A stretch of 64,000 nt of DNA from Zingiber officinale (Eukaryota; Streptophyta; Magnoliopsida; Zingiberales; Zingiberaceae), in NCBI RefSeq assembly GCF_018446385.1, contig NC_055996.1, forward strand, positions 16,603,317-16,667,316. Reading direction: 5' to 3'. A program made the translations under genes and the position numbers. The notes under the pieces are model-generated. The model saw only the letters and a program-made list of their open reading frames with translations. It made no database searches and was not told the origin of the DNA. How positions within the stretch are numbered: the first letter of the stretch is position 1; each line of letters opens with the position of its first letter. Shown piece after piece: positions 1 to 11,908 of this stretch.

Positions 1-1997
1 TGTGAGCATTTGAAGATTGATATTACAGGTTAGCTTATATTTTTCTGTTTGCTAGAGAAATATGGTGGATTTATGTTACAAAATCCACAATCTGATCAAG
101 ACTAATTTTATTGTTCTTATTTACAGAGTGCTCCAAGTACCAAACTCAAATGCTTTTACATTGAGCTCTTCCAAACTTATCAACATGCTTTCTCTACTTA
201 ATGCAGCAACCTGAAATCACAATTCAACTAAATAAAGAACGAATGGTCAATTTGTTTAGCTCTATATAATAGTTGAGTGATTTCCATTGTTACATGCAAT
301 ATTTCGGTGTTTCATGTGCATGCAATTGTATATTAAACTTCAATATACTTGTCACTTCTATATTATATTGTTTTTGAACTGCTATGCTTATGCTTATTGA
401 AAGTATTGTCATTGACACCCTCGGTGTTCTTGCTTCTAGATCTACAAGGACGAACTGCGAGATCCTAGAAGGCTCAAAGATAAAGATAAAGTTGTCAACT
501 GTTATTACATTCAAGTTATTTAACATTTTGCTTGTGCGGTAGCCTATAATTCTTTAGATGGATTGCTCTCTTGTGGGACGATATTTTGTGGTTGGTGATG
601 TTGAGCTTAGTTTGGTTGTGCGGACGGGATGGTAAGGCCTACCTTTCTTCTTGTTGCTTGTCGTGTGGTGGCTAATTTGTAGTACTTCGTGGTTTGGTTA
701 GTTGACAATTTCATTTGCCCTAGTAATTCAATTTGTGTTTGAAATGCAAGCAGTGTGTAAAACAGATATAGCTGAGAATACAACTAAATAACTTAAAGCT
801 AAAGTAAACAAACAATGATGGAATTTAATAATTCGTAGTGAAAAATTACAATTAGCAACAGAAAATAGAGTTAAATATCTTGTAACTAAAAACGTTAACC
901 AAAGTTAGATTGTTAACATTGAGCACGAGGATTAAATTTTTTAGCAATAAAAACTATCAACAGTTTTACATATAGAATATAAAATAAGTAAAGAAGCTCT
1001 TAGGTCCTAAGATTCGAGTTTTGGGCTCTGGGGAGGCTTTGTCAAATGAAAATCTCAAGCAATGGTGCCCACTATGAGACTTTGGAGAAGGATCATGACA
1101 GTAATTTTACTCACGCTAAAGCTCTCTTTCACAAATATTTGATTTGACCAACCTTCGAAGTGTTCAGATGATAGCATTTTGAGCATTAAACCTCTCTAAA
1201 GTATCTTAACAACTCGACTTTGATTTTGGTTAAGTCTACACGTATAGATTCAAGATTTTGTAATTCAAACATAAAGAATCCTTCAATTATTGATATTTGA
1301 GACTTACAAAAGGAAATAACATGATTGACCTTCTAATATGAGCTCCTAGGTTATAAACTTCAACATAGGTAGGATACTTGCATGCAATTACATCCTTTCC
1401 AAATTACATAAAAATAAGTTTCAGGTTTTGAATACCTCTATAAGCTTGATGATACCCTTTTGAGCGCACAACTTTATGCTCAGACCCACATGCCCGTCAT
1501 CTTTCGCTTGATTCAAGTCAACCTGCACATCAAAACTCATGAGAGACTAAAAGGTGTTGGCACAATAAATAGATCAGTCACTAAGCAAAAGCCATGGCAG
1601 CACTATGGTAATTGACAACTTCTCTATTAATAGTGTTAATTGTATCACACAAAACTAGCATTTTTATAATCAAACTCATTATCTTGAAGAGTGCATCGTC
1701 AACTAGAGTTGAGCAATGCATCCACCCATCACTACATGCTCTATCTTAGCGGATGACGAAAACATACCTGAATGAGATTGTAAGATTAGATTAGTCACAA
1801 CTGATCCATTATGTGACAAAACATCTCGAGGTCAAGGTAAGCAGTTTGAAGCTTGATTTGGATGGCTTCGATGAGAACTGATCAGTCCAAGTCAGAGAGA
1901 ATCAAATATGAAAATGGGGCGGCCAACTTTTCATATTGATAAAACAATTGAAATGGATTGGCGCTTTCCCACTCATCCATGAATCAATATCCTGCAT
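1..1997. other. AT-rich flank downstream of the PPR gene, nothing recognised
   Basis: No open frame here resembles a protein family, and I see no tRNA or clear repeat. The part next to position 1998 is presumably the 3'UTR and terminator region of the minus-strand PPR gene. The only longer frame (290..526, minus, 78 codons) has no recognisable motif and is treated as chance. Confidence 0.5.
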
Positions 1998-4751
1998 TCA
2001 TGGGGTTGTGATACTTCCTTGACCCCAGCCCTTTTGGACTCTCTTTAAAACTTTCAATGCTATTCCACTTCCATCATCTCTGCACATACAGGATTGATTA
2101 AGAAAACCTCATAACAATTTCATTAAAACCATCATATATGAAGTAGAACTAAGAAACCCAAATATGCAATATGTTTCATCAACTATGACACTTGAATTTC
2201 CTTGCAATGAAAAGTAATAGATAAAACAGTCTACTTACTTGTGTAGAAGATTGTGCCATTCATTTTTAGAGGAAACATCTTTCTTTTGTTTTTGGATTAT
2301 CAAGTTTGATTCCCCCAACATATGACCGGTTAAAGAAACCTTAGATCCATCATGATGAGCAGCTGCCATGTCCATCATCTTCTCGGAAAGCTTATCAGTC
2401 TCATGTTTCTTTCCCCTGTTCTCCATTGCATCAATTACCGGCATAAATGCTGCAGGGTCCAATAGATGACCTTTAGCAATCATAGCATTGAGTAAGTTGT
2501 GCCCATCATCTATCTTGTCTTCCTTGCAAAGGCCCTCGATAAGATTCTTGTACTGGAAATACCTCAAAGGAAACCCCTTGTTTAGAGCTATTTGAAGTAT
2601 TTCCTTGGCTTCTAACACCTTTCCATATAAGCAGTACTCGTTACACATTACGCTATAGAGAATTTCTGTTTCTCCACATGCAATTAAAGCTTCATTAAGC
2701 ATATCCCGTGCTGAATTAAAATCAGAAATCTTGCAGAAGCCCTTAATCAATAGACTGAAAGAAGCTACATTAGGAACAATGGAATTTTGAAGCATCTCCT
2801 CTAAAAGTGAGGCAGCTTTACGCACCATTTCACAATCACAAAGGGCATGAATCATGTTGTTATAAGTTATAACATCCTTCTGAATTCCTTGTTGTTGCAT
2901 TTCATTTATCAAAACATCTATTTCATTTAGCTTGCCTTTTCTATCCAAAGCCCAAATCAACAAGTTGTAAGTTTTTGTGCTTAGCGGACACCGTTTCTTC
3001 TCCATGTCCGTTATAACCTTAAAAGCCGATGACACTTTTCCTTGCTTACAATAGGCATTTACAAAAGTGTCATAGATAAGAGAATTTGGAGCAATATTCT
3101 TCCCAAGCATTTCAATTACTAACTTCTTAGCTTCATCCAATCTTCCATCCTTACACAAGTGATTAATCAAAATGGAATATGTGATCCCATTAGGGCAACA
3201 TTTATTGTGTTTACTAGTATCTATCAGACCAAGGAAAGCATTTCCAAGTTCACCCAAGGCTGCACTTCCATGCTGCCACATTCCATTAACAATCTTAACT
3301 GCTTTATCCAACTTACCACTTTTGCATAAACCATTAATGATGATATTGCAAGTTACAATATCTAGATTGTAAGATTTCTCAATCATTTTTTGTAATAATT
3401 TCTCTGCCTCTGAACTTCTGCCCTCTTTCCACAAACTTTTCAACAGTATATTACAACTAAAAAAGTTAGGAAAACATCCACTACTGGCCATTTCGTGAAG
3501 AATTCTGATAGCCCCTGATACATTTCTTTTTGTGCAGTACCATTGAAGCAGGCTGCTGTAAGTGACTGTGTCTGGTGACAATCCATTCTTTCTCATCAAA
3601 CTCATCACTGATCTAGCACCAATGATCATCCCTTCTTTACAAAGTCCATCAATGATAATGTTATATGTGTATAAATTAGGTTCGACACCCTGTTCGACCA
3701 TATATACCAACAGCTGTTGAGCCTCTAGAGGCCTTCTGCACTTCACCAACCCTGACAACCATATATTGTAACTCACTGTGCTTTTAAACAATCCCCTACC
3801 TTTCATCAAATCTACCAAGGACCTGGCTTTCTCCAACATGCCTGCCTTACAAAACCCATCCAATATTAGATTAAATGTAATTTGATTTGGCAAAGGCAAA
3901 CCCAACTCTTGATCCTCCTGCATGTCCAGGAAAATCTGGTAAGCATCCAAAACCCTGCCTGCCTTGCAAAGAGCAGAAATCCTAGAATTAAAAGTGACTA
4001 CATTAGGAAGAAGATCGTGTTTCCTCATGCACTCGACTAAATTCTCAGCTTTGCTGACTAAACCTTCCTTGCAAAGGCTAGATATTAGTGTATTATAGAT
4101 CACTATGTTGGGCAAGCATCCCTGCCTCTCCATTACGTCGAGAAGCTCAAGTGCCGTGTCACAGAGCCCTAGTTTACAGTAACCACGTACCAGAATCCCG
4201 AAGGTGAATTCATTGGGGAGGCAATTCTTGGACGGCATTTTATCGAACAACTGGCGAGCTTCCACAAGGTGGCCTGAATCACACAAAGAGGACATCAAGA
4301 TGTTGAAAGTGTAAGTGTCGAGGGGGACGCGGGCAAGTAGCATGTCCCTGTAGATCACCTCGACGAGGTCAGGACGGCGGAGGTGGAGGGAGCAGTTTAG
4401 GAGAGTATTGTAGAGCCGGAGGGAGGGGGAGTGAGAGGGGAAGTGGGAGCGAAGGGATTGGAAATGAAGGAGGGCTTCCTCGATGAGGCCGGAAGCGGCA
4501 GTGGCGGAGACGATGGAGGATACGGCAGCATGGGCTGCGTCGGGAGGGCGGCGCGGGAGGAGAAGGAGACGGAGTTGGTGGAGCTCGGGGAGCATGCGGG
4601 AGGCAGCAAGGAGGCGGGAGAGGGAGGCAATGGTTGGGATGGAAGGGTTTGAGCTAGCAGGGGAGGAGAGAAGTTGCCGGAAGAGGCGCCATACGAGGGC
4701 CGGTCTGCCGGCGTTGAGGCGGAGGAGTTTGGCCGCAAGCGCGTCGTTCAT
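1998..4751 (-). CDS. P-class pentatricopeptide repeat protein, two exons (4751..2239 and 2079..1998), 864 aa
   Basis: Organelle-type RNA-binding protein with about 19 consecutive 35-residue P-class PPR motifs from about residue 110 to 790 (recurring YNxLIxxLCKxGxxxxA pattern) and no E/DYW tail. The N-terminus is Arg/Leu/Ser-rich and acid-poor, as in a mitochondrial or plastid presequence. I chose the Met at 4751 over the upstream Met at 4889, because the extra 46 residues read like untranslated DNA and 4751 starts a presequence-like stretch. The exon 1 frame would stop at 2235, but that TAA lies inside GTAAGT, a strong donor. Splicing 2239 to 2079 (acceptor TGTATGTGCAG) adds HKDDGSGIALK...KGWGQGS. 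As I recall it, this tail matches the C-terminus of Arabidopsis At2g17140, a protein of about 874 aa, so I infer an ortholog of that gene. It is divergent from the GCK gene. Confidence 0.88.
2080..2238 (-). other. Intron of the PPR gene (159 bp)
   Basis: Donor GTAAGT directly follows CACAA at 2239, and the acceptor TGTATGTGCAG ends at 2080. The junction makes one AAA codon and keeps the frame into a conserved C-terminal tail. The intron is AT-rich, as expected in plants. Confidence 0.8.
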
Positions 4752-4986
4752 CGCGGGGACGGTCGCGGGAATCCTGAATGCCGATTGATATGTAAACTTG
4801 CAAAAAAAACACCCTGAATTCTTATAATACAAAACCTGTATTACAAAAGAAGCCTCTGTATTCTTATAAAAAACAATAAGGACCTCCACCGCCTACCCAC
4901 ACAGGTCAGCCAAAGGTAAAGAACCCTAAAAAATGTAGAAAACCCACCCGGTCCCTTTCACCGCCTCCTTCTTCGTCCTGGAATTC
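4752..4986. promoter_or_regulatory. Compact divergent promoter between the PPR and GCK genes
   Basis: Only 235 bp separate the two start codons, which point away from each other, so both promoters and both 5'UTRs must fit here. A telo-box-like AACCCTAAA (4922..4930) is present; such boxes are common in promoters of housekeeping and organelle-biogenesis genes. No clear TATA box is seen on either strand. Co-regulation is inference. Confidence 0.55.
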
Positions 4987-5403
4987 ATGTCGACCTACGC
5001 TTCCTCTGTTCCGAGCCACTTGGGTGCTTCCGATCCGCCGACATTGGCCGCGGACGACATGGGCGAGATCACGGCAGTAGAAGGAGAGGGGGAGGTGGAG
5101 GGGGAGGATGCAGAAGAAGAAGAGTGCGGCTTCTGCCTCTTCATGAAAGGCGGCGGCTGCAAAGAAACGTTCGTCGCGTGGGAGAAGTGCGTGGAGGAAG
5201 CGGAGAAACTCGGGGAGGACGTTGTCGGTAAATGCTCTGAGGCCACCGCTCTTCTGAAGAAGTGCATGGAAGCCCACGCCGAATACTACGAGCCTATCCT
5301 CCGAGCTGAGGAGGCTATGCTCGACGCTGCTGCTTCTGATGCTGATGCCGCCGCCTCCGATCATCAGAATACCGAAGAACACGTCGAAGGGAAGAATTCT
5401 TGA
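4987..5403 (+). CDS. GCK-domain protein with twin CX9C motif, 138 aa
   Basis: Intronless small acidic protein. Residues 1-45 are low-complexity and Glu/Gly-rich. The core runs from about 46 to 105 with CGFC (Cys47, Cys50), the family signature GGGC (Cys58), WEKC (Cys68), KC (Cys83) and KKC (Cys93). The tail is Ala/Asp-rich. Cys58-Cys68 and Cys83-Cys93 are both CX9C pairs, preceded by a CxxC. This is the layout of the mitochondrial intermembrane-space oxidoreductase Mia40/CHCHD4, except that Mia40 has CPC. The GCK domain family is plant-specific as far as I know, and its biochemical role is poorly established. A helix-turn-helix fold held by two disulfides is inferred. No signal peptide is visible. 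The start at 4987 is the first ATG after the divergent promoter. Confidence 0.85.
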   Translation: MSTYASSVPSHLGASDPPTLAADDMGEITAVEGEGEVEGEDAEEEECGFCLFMKGGGCKETFVAWEKCVEEAEKLGEDVVGKCSEATALLKKCMEAHAEYYEPILRAEEAMLDAAASDADAAASDHQNTEEHVEGKNS

Positions 5404-7136
5404 TTTTTCTTTAAACCTTCTTTATTTGCCTTCACTGCTTCAGATTTTCCATCTTCCACAATTTGGCACCGATCTCTTGGACGGATAACCAAGTTCACCT
5501 TAAAACTGTTTCATTCGAATTCTGAGAATGATTTAGCAAGGAGAGAGCCCTATTTGTGGAACTTGAAGCCAAATACCTTTCCCGAAATAAATTTTTTAAC
5601 GTTATACTGTTCTTACTTTTAGCTTCTGCAATTTTTCAACTGCAATATGTCCTTTGAGTGTTTCTACCTGCAGTTTATTGACCTACATGATGCTAATAAC
5701 TGAAAAATGACTTCTATAATAACAATGTTTGCTCTTTTCTTTCTTTTGCATGAAAAATTTTTCTTCTATGGTATGCTGTGTAATATCATTGCTTTGGAAC
5801 TACAATCACTGCATTAATCTTGTTTCTGTTGTTACTTACTACTATTATTTTGCCACTGTGCCAACTATGTAGGATTTGGGAGGCCATTTTGACATGGAGA
5901 TCTGAATTTAGTGATGGATTATCTTTAAGTTTCTCTACTGTTGTCAATTGCTTATCTCCTTAAGTCGATTCAAATGGAATTTGTTTCAGAAACTAGTATA
6001 GCTATCTGCTGCACTCTATCCTTTTGCTACTTATATCATCATGTCTAGTATATCCTTTTGCAATCTGCTAAATTCCAAAGAATTGAAACTGAGTTGATCC
6101 ACCGTGAAGCTTTTGTTCTGATGTGACAACCACTTTTGTTTAGTTGTTTTCTTATTAATTGTCTAGCCAAACCAAATTTACTTTCTTCTTTGATTATAGA
6201 GGTGATGTTGATCCATTCTCCCTATCAGAGTTTTGTTAATATAAGAATGCTAGTTGAAGATACACTCTTTGGAGTTCTAATAATTAACGGGGGAGGATTA
6301 AACTTCTTAGTCTAATGGGCAGATCATATAGCCAACCTTGGATCCTTTTAAACATTGTTTTTGAAATAATGACGTCTATTTAAGAGTTTTTATACATTAG
6401 TATATTTGTTAGCATTTTGTTTCTGATAATGTATGTGTTTTCATATTCTTATGCATCTACTTATCAATTACCATTTGTTTATTTGTGATTGTAAATTTAT
6501 TTGGATTGATTAATCCTTGTACATAATTGTAAAAGTTTGCTACATATATCATAGCCATTGCCATCATAATGCACGATGAATTCATTACACATCAAAATGG
6601 ATTTTAGTTTAATAGAGTTGTTGATATATATATAATACACCTGCCGGTTTAGTTGCATTTTAGCTCCTGCAGTTCTTCGAACTGTAGTGTGCCCTTTGGG
6701 GTGCTTTCGCGTAAGCTATTTAAATCTGCGTTGCTATTTAAATATCAAAAATCTAATTTGCTATTTTTAATAAATTAAAATTTAATAATTAAATTTTATA
6801 TAAATTAAACAAAGTCGACTTATTGCTGTTTATTTTTTAAAAATTTTAATATTAAATAAAAATAAAAAATAGTTTTTCCAAACTACTGAAAAGTAAAAAC
6901 AGTGAATTTTTTCAGTAAATATTCCGTTCATTTTACAACCCTAATTGAGAGTAGTGTGGTGGTTCGGCGTGCGTTTGTAGCGATACATTTACTCGTCGCG
7001 GTGACAGGAGACGTTTCTTATACCTCTAGCGACGCATCGGTCGAATTCCATCTTAGAGATCGGGCAGACAGACGGCGATTGCTCTGATTTCGTTGCGGGC
7101 TTGCGGCTGTTTCCTTTCTCCCTGTTTTGTGAAGGG
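5404..7136. other. Intergenic region between the GCK and Josephin genes
   Basis: The left part should hold the GCK 3'UTR and the right part the Josephin promoter and 5'UTR. In between is AT-rich DNA with no coding frame I can support. Two diverged direct repeats of about 50 bp lie at 5617..5664 and 6658..6709. A short (TA) tract occurs near 6625-6635. Confidence 0.5.
5617..6709 (+). repeat. Diverged direct repeat pair (5617..5664 and 6658..6709)
   Basis: Both copies read TTTTAGCTyCTGCArTT, then AACTG, then TG[TC]CCTTTG, at about 80% identity by eye, 1.04 kb apart in the same orientation. They could be ends of an old inserted element or two copies of a dispersed repeat. No target-site duplication was found. 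Confidence 0.4.
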
Positions 7137-10100
7137 ATGGCAGGCCTCAGCAATGGCGGGCTTCTCTACCATGAGATCCAGGAGTCGAAGCTTTGCGCCG
7201 TCCACTGCGTTAACACCGTTCTCCAAGGGCCCTTCTTCTCAGAGCTCGATCTCGCCGCCCTCGCGTCCGACCTCGACCAAAGGGAGCGCCAGATGATGCT
7301 CGAAGGAGCGAGCCTCGGCGGCGCTTCGTCTGGCGATTTCTACTCTGATGTCTCCCACAATGTATCGATGGGTGGGGATTTCAGCATCCAGGTTCCTATT
7401 CGTATTCCTATTCCTATTCATATTCCTATTCAATTTGTTTTCTTCTTTGCTTTACTTTAATTCGTAAATAGAAATTAAGCAAGTTTTGATTTTGAAGAGC
7501 AACGGAGACTGAAAACCCAGGCGTTGTTGTCATGATTCATTTTTCGCTCATGTTTTTGGTTATCCATGTTACCAATAAAATCTCATGTATTTTTAAAGGG
7601 AAAAAAAATTGGTTTGGCTGATTAGTTTATTTTCATTTGGTGTTTCATTTTGGTTCCTGCACCATTTTTAAGGTTGAATCCATGTTTATGAACTTTGTGG
7701 ACTGGAACTATTTTGAACTTAGCTGTTAACTGGGCATAATGGATAACAACAGTATAATTATCAGGTGGCATAAAAACGTTGCTTTCTAAAATTGTGGTAG
7801 CATTGGGGACTTATGGTTAATTGGAGTTCTCAAGATTATGTTTCATTTCAAATTAAACATTTCAGAAAGCAGAAGGTCAAATTGCATTTGCACGGAATGC
7901 TGAAATTTTAATTTCCTTCTATGAACATTGATAATGGAGATGGACACTTTGTTCCCTGTAGACATCTCTAATCTCTATAGTTTACTAACTCTGATGGGAC
8001 TGGCTTGCATCCCACATGCACAATCCCTTCTTCCCTTTTCTCTATGTGGTGCTTGTATATTACATTCCTGATTATTTCTCCTGTTTTCTCCTTTTACTTT
8101 TCCTGCATAACCATTTTCAATAAGCCAGGATAACATGAAGGAAAAGCAGGAGCTTAACAGTTAGTGAGACCCACATTTTTTCAAAACCTCCTTACCTGCT
8201 CTTCCTTTTTTTCCCCTAGTCGTCTTCTTTGCCCTGTTACTTTTCTTTTTTGTACAACATTAGGTTATATAAATGGAAATCTTACCAGATAAGATCTTGT
8301 GGGGTGCAGGATGAGAGATAACAAATAAACCTGAAGGCGTTTTTGTGAGTTCATCTTACAAGATTCTTAGTAATATAGCAACTAGTTATTTTAATTTCCA
8401 TGTTTGGACCGTTTGGTTTTGTTTTATACTTTGTAATCTAAATTGTCAATGTAACTTAAATTAGAATCTTAGATAATGTAATCTATACGGGTTAACTTTG
8501 ACTTTTAGGTGGGATGACAAATCAGATCGACACAATTACATTTTGCCTTTTCCTCAGCAGAAGTTATCTCATCTAGAATTATCATTGGCAAACTTCGATC
8601 CACCCATACTTATTAAAAGCGCTCGCCTCGTTGCGCCTAGGCGAGCCTCTTGTGCCTCGTCGCCTTAAGTGTGCGCCTTGTGAGAGGCACCAGATGCCCT
8701 CAAGGCGCTTGGTCTTAGAAAACCGATGAAGATTCAACCATACAAATCTGAAACATCCGGTGATGATAATGATATGATTGAGAAAGATGATGAAGATTTT
8801 GATGATTTAGATATTTGAAGTTTTTTTTTTAATTTGAATTATGTGTATAACGTATTTATTTACTAGTAAATTTTATATTAACATTATTTTTTAATATATT
8901 ATCCACTGTAGTTTTGTTAGTGAAATATTGCAATAAAATAGGTAAAAAGATAAGTATTTGGAGCCTCTTTCTGCTACTAACCTTTGCAAGACCCTTATTA
9001 ATTGCCAAATGAATATTGCATAAGAAAGGTCTTCCTGGCTCTTGCAAAAAATTAGCCAATGTAATGTTACTTAGCAGTCTTTCTGGATATCTTAGACGAG
9101 TAATCTATCTGACCTTGTATAGGAATCTACCCAGAGGACTTAACCATCTATCATATTATTGTTCACAGAAATTCTTAATGTTGTGAAACTGTTTGTAGTC
9201 TGTCCATGCTAGTTCCAGTGGTATTCACATAATCACATTGAATTGGACAATATTACATTGTAAAACAGAAATAGTGATGATCATAAAAATATTAATTTAC
9301 TCTTAAGATGACACAATGCTACAAGGAAATGATAATTGATTCCTTGTTTTGGTTGAAAATAGACTATTACTTTGCTACACATTAGCCAACAGAACGAACA
9401 ATGGCATATTATAAAGAGGTTGCTCTTTTACCGTGTTGACATGACTTGTAAGTGATTTTGACCCTTGAGATTTTTCTGTGGCCTCATTTCCAATATATTC
9501 TAGTTATAGTGAAGATGCTTTTCATCTTTTGTAGTTGTGTAGGATTCAAGATTAATGGGTTTATATTTATTTGGATCTGATTTTAACGAGGATCGAAAGT
9601 GGTGTGGTGATGCTGCATCTGAATCCTTAACAAAAATTACATACACAGTTATCCTTCATTTCTCATCATGAATAAAAACCTGACTGAGATGGAGCACTGC
9701 TTAACATGCAGAATAAATATATGTCTGGTTGGTTGCTTTGGTGTAGTAATCCATTGACCAAAGAAGGCTCTTGCACCTGTATGCCGATGCTCAATTATAT
9801 TCTTTTGTAGTATGAAGATTACAATGATGACTAGTGGTAAAAAGTATTCAAAGGGAAACGAGGTGCAACAGGTTGGTGAAGGCTAGGCACTCAGCTGCAA
9901 GATGAAGCAAGCTGACTTTTGAAATCGGTCAAGTATGAATACGTGGAGGGAGAAGGGGAGCAGAGGAGGCTAGAAATGGAACTATGTCATGAATTGTTGA
10001 ACTCTAGCAAATTTATGACACTTTGTTCCTTTGCCAGGTCAAATATTTTCAATCATAATGGCTCAATCATATTTGTTAGGGCTAATAGTAGCTACAAATG

Positions 10101-11908
10101 ACAACCTTGGATAATACTAGGGCCAAAGCTGAACTAGTCTCCATTAGTAAATCATTATTGTTCTATGAGCACCTACATTTATCCTAGGAAAGGTTTCGAC
10201 TTTGCTGAGGACATATAAAAGGTTTAAAGATGAGCACGACTCGAAGAGAGGCCAGTGAAATTCTCTGGTACTGACCTTGCATTGGCAACAAAATATGTTC
10301 TATCCCACTACACTTAAACCTTTCATTCTTCTACAGCAATGATGCCTGAACCTGAGATTTACATTCCTGAATGGAAGGTCAAGGCAGAGAAGGACCATGA
10401 CTTCCTGTTCAACAATTACATTTTGAATAGGATTGACACTGATTTATACAATGCATATAGTCAAATCAAAGATGACCAAGGCTTTTTGTAACTCATTTGA
10501 CAATAAGTACAAATTAGAAGATGCCAACTTGAAGAAAATCATACTTGGTAAATTCCTAAAATTCAAAATGGTTAAGTCAAGCCCATGATGAGTCAGGTGC
10601 AAGGAATTCAAGTTATCTTGCATGGGATTCATGTGGAAGGGATGCAATGCAGTAAGTCATTTGCGATGGCCTCAATCATCAAGAAACTACCACCTATGTG
10701 GAAGGACATTACTAAGGAGGACAAAATCACTAATGCTTTCAGTGATATTGTATGAAACCAGTATCACATATACCTCAAGTGAGTGGTGTATAAACACTGA
10801 AGCACTTGATACGTTTGCACGGATTAGGAAGTGCTCCACATATGCTGATATAGATGCAACCTCTACATGGAGAACTCTGTGACATCTTCTATAGTCACAC
10901 TTGGAAAAGTGGTACACAATTTGTGCTTCAGGAAGGAAGGCATACTGATAGGCATACTTCATCTCCCAGATATTCAAAAGAATTATATCTTAGCTGACTG
11001 TTCATCAATGAATTCTGACTAGTCTTTGATTCTGATCATATATATGCCGTACACGCATCTACATGATGCAAATGCTCTAAGAATAATAAGAGAGTGGTGA
11101 ATGTGTGACTAGATGCAAAAATATAAACAATGAATGATGTATTTAGTGTTGGTAGTTCACTTCATTTTTCACTGCGGTGAATCATTTTTTGCCTCGTGTC
11201 ATATCTTTGTTTTTTTGGGGTCTGATTTTGGAATCCCCTTGACAGGTTTTGCAGAAGGCTCTTGAGATTTGGGATCTTGAAGTTATCCCTCTTAACTCGC
11301 CTGTAGCAGAGCAATCTCAGTTTGTCCCGGAGCTTGAGAATGCTTTTATATGCCACTTGCATGACCATTGGTTTTGTATTCGAAAAGTCAATGGGGAATG
11401 GTACAACTTCAATAGTCTTCTCCCAGCACCTGAGCATCTTTCTCAGTTCTACTTATCAGCTTACATAGATTCCCTGAAGGATTCCGGTTGGAGTATATTT
11501 TTGGTTAAGGGTAACTTCCCAAAAGAATGCCCAATCCTACCGGACAGCTCAACTGTCTTTGGCCAATGGCTCACTCCGGAAGATGCACACATTATAGCAA
11601 AGACATTCAATCAAAAGAAAATTTCCACTGGAGGATCAACATCTCTCGAAATGGGTAGTATAGCTGACGATGAAGAGGAAGATCTCAAAGCTGCGATTCA
11701 AGCTAGCCTTGTCGATTCTACTGGTTTGCAAACAATATCAGACACAGTTGAAGATGGCCGTACAACTCCACAATCTTCTAGTATTAGCTCTAAACCTGAT
11801 GCGCCAAACCTCGTTGCCAATTTGACAGATGTTCTCCCGCGAGATTCTGAGACTGGTGAACCAAACAAAGATGTTCACAATGTAACTTCAGCTCCAGAAA
11901 CTGAATGA
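7137..11908 (+). CDS. Ataxin-3/Josephin-domain deubiquitinase, two exons (7137..7391 and 11246..11908), 305 aa
   Basis: Cysteine protease that removes or edits ubiquitin chains (MJD family). Exon 1 carries the nucleophile in KLCAVHCVN (Cys20). Exon 2 carries the catalytic His126 in HDHWF and Asn141 in NFNS, so the triad is complete. The Josephin domain covers about residues 10-180. A ubiquitin-interacting motif follows at about 228-243 (EEEDLKAAIQASL). Exon 1 ends with a whole codon (Gln85) before GT at 7392. The acceptor TTGACAG ends at 11245 and the frame resumes with VLQKALE, as in other plant homologues. The start ATG at 7137 opens MAGLSNGGLLYHE, the usual family N-terminus; upstream in-frame codons look non-coding. 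No break is visible. The C-terminal 60 residues are polar and probably disordered. The single intron is unusually large at 3854 bp and holds TE debris. Confidence 0.92.
8618..8818 (+). repeat. GC-rich palindromic repeat with acidic-codon tail, unknown family
   Basis: Within AT-rich intron DNA, 8618..8711 repeats the theme GCGCCTnGGCGAG in both orientations (for example GCGCCTAGGCGAG). It is followed at 8760-8818 by GAT/GAA-rich sequence that reads as Asp/Glu codons ending in a stop. The abrupt change in base composition suggests an inserted TE piece; I cannot assign a family. Confidence 0.35.
10335..10735 (+). mobile_element. Ty1/copia gag (UBN2-type) relic in the Josephin intron
   Basis: Forward-strand translation across shifting frames gives KYKLEDANLKKIILGKFL, then FKMV, a Q/VQ segment, 'HVEGMQ' and KKLPPMWKD. 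These follow the order of the copia gag UBN2 region. In-frame stops and at least two frameshifts show that it is dead. No LTRs or pol domains were found nearby. Confidence 0.7.

Larger units (their letters stand above)
7392..11245 (+). other. 3.85-kb intron of the Josephin gene
   Basis: GT...AG intron containing a GC-rich palindromic repeat (8618..8711) and a Copia gag relic (about 10335..10735). The remainder is AT-rich with no supported coding sequence. Near the donor lies a short run of an ATTCCT-like hexamer (7396..7435). Confidence 0.8.

Noticed and set aside
4397-4788. Frames of 73-113 codons on both strands within the PPR exon
   Set aside because: Shadows of the GC-rich first part of the PPR gene in other frames.
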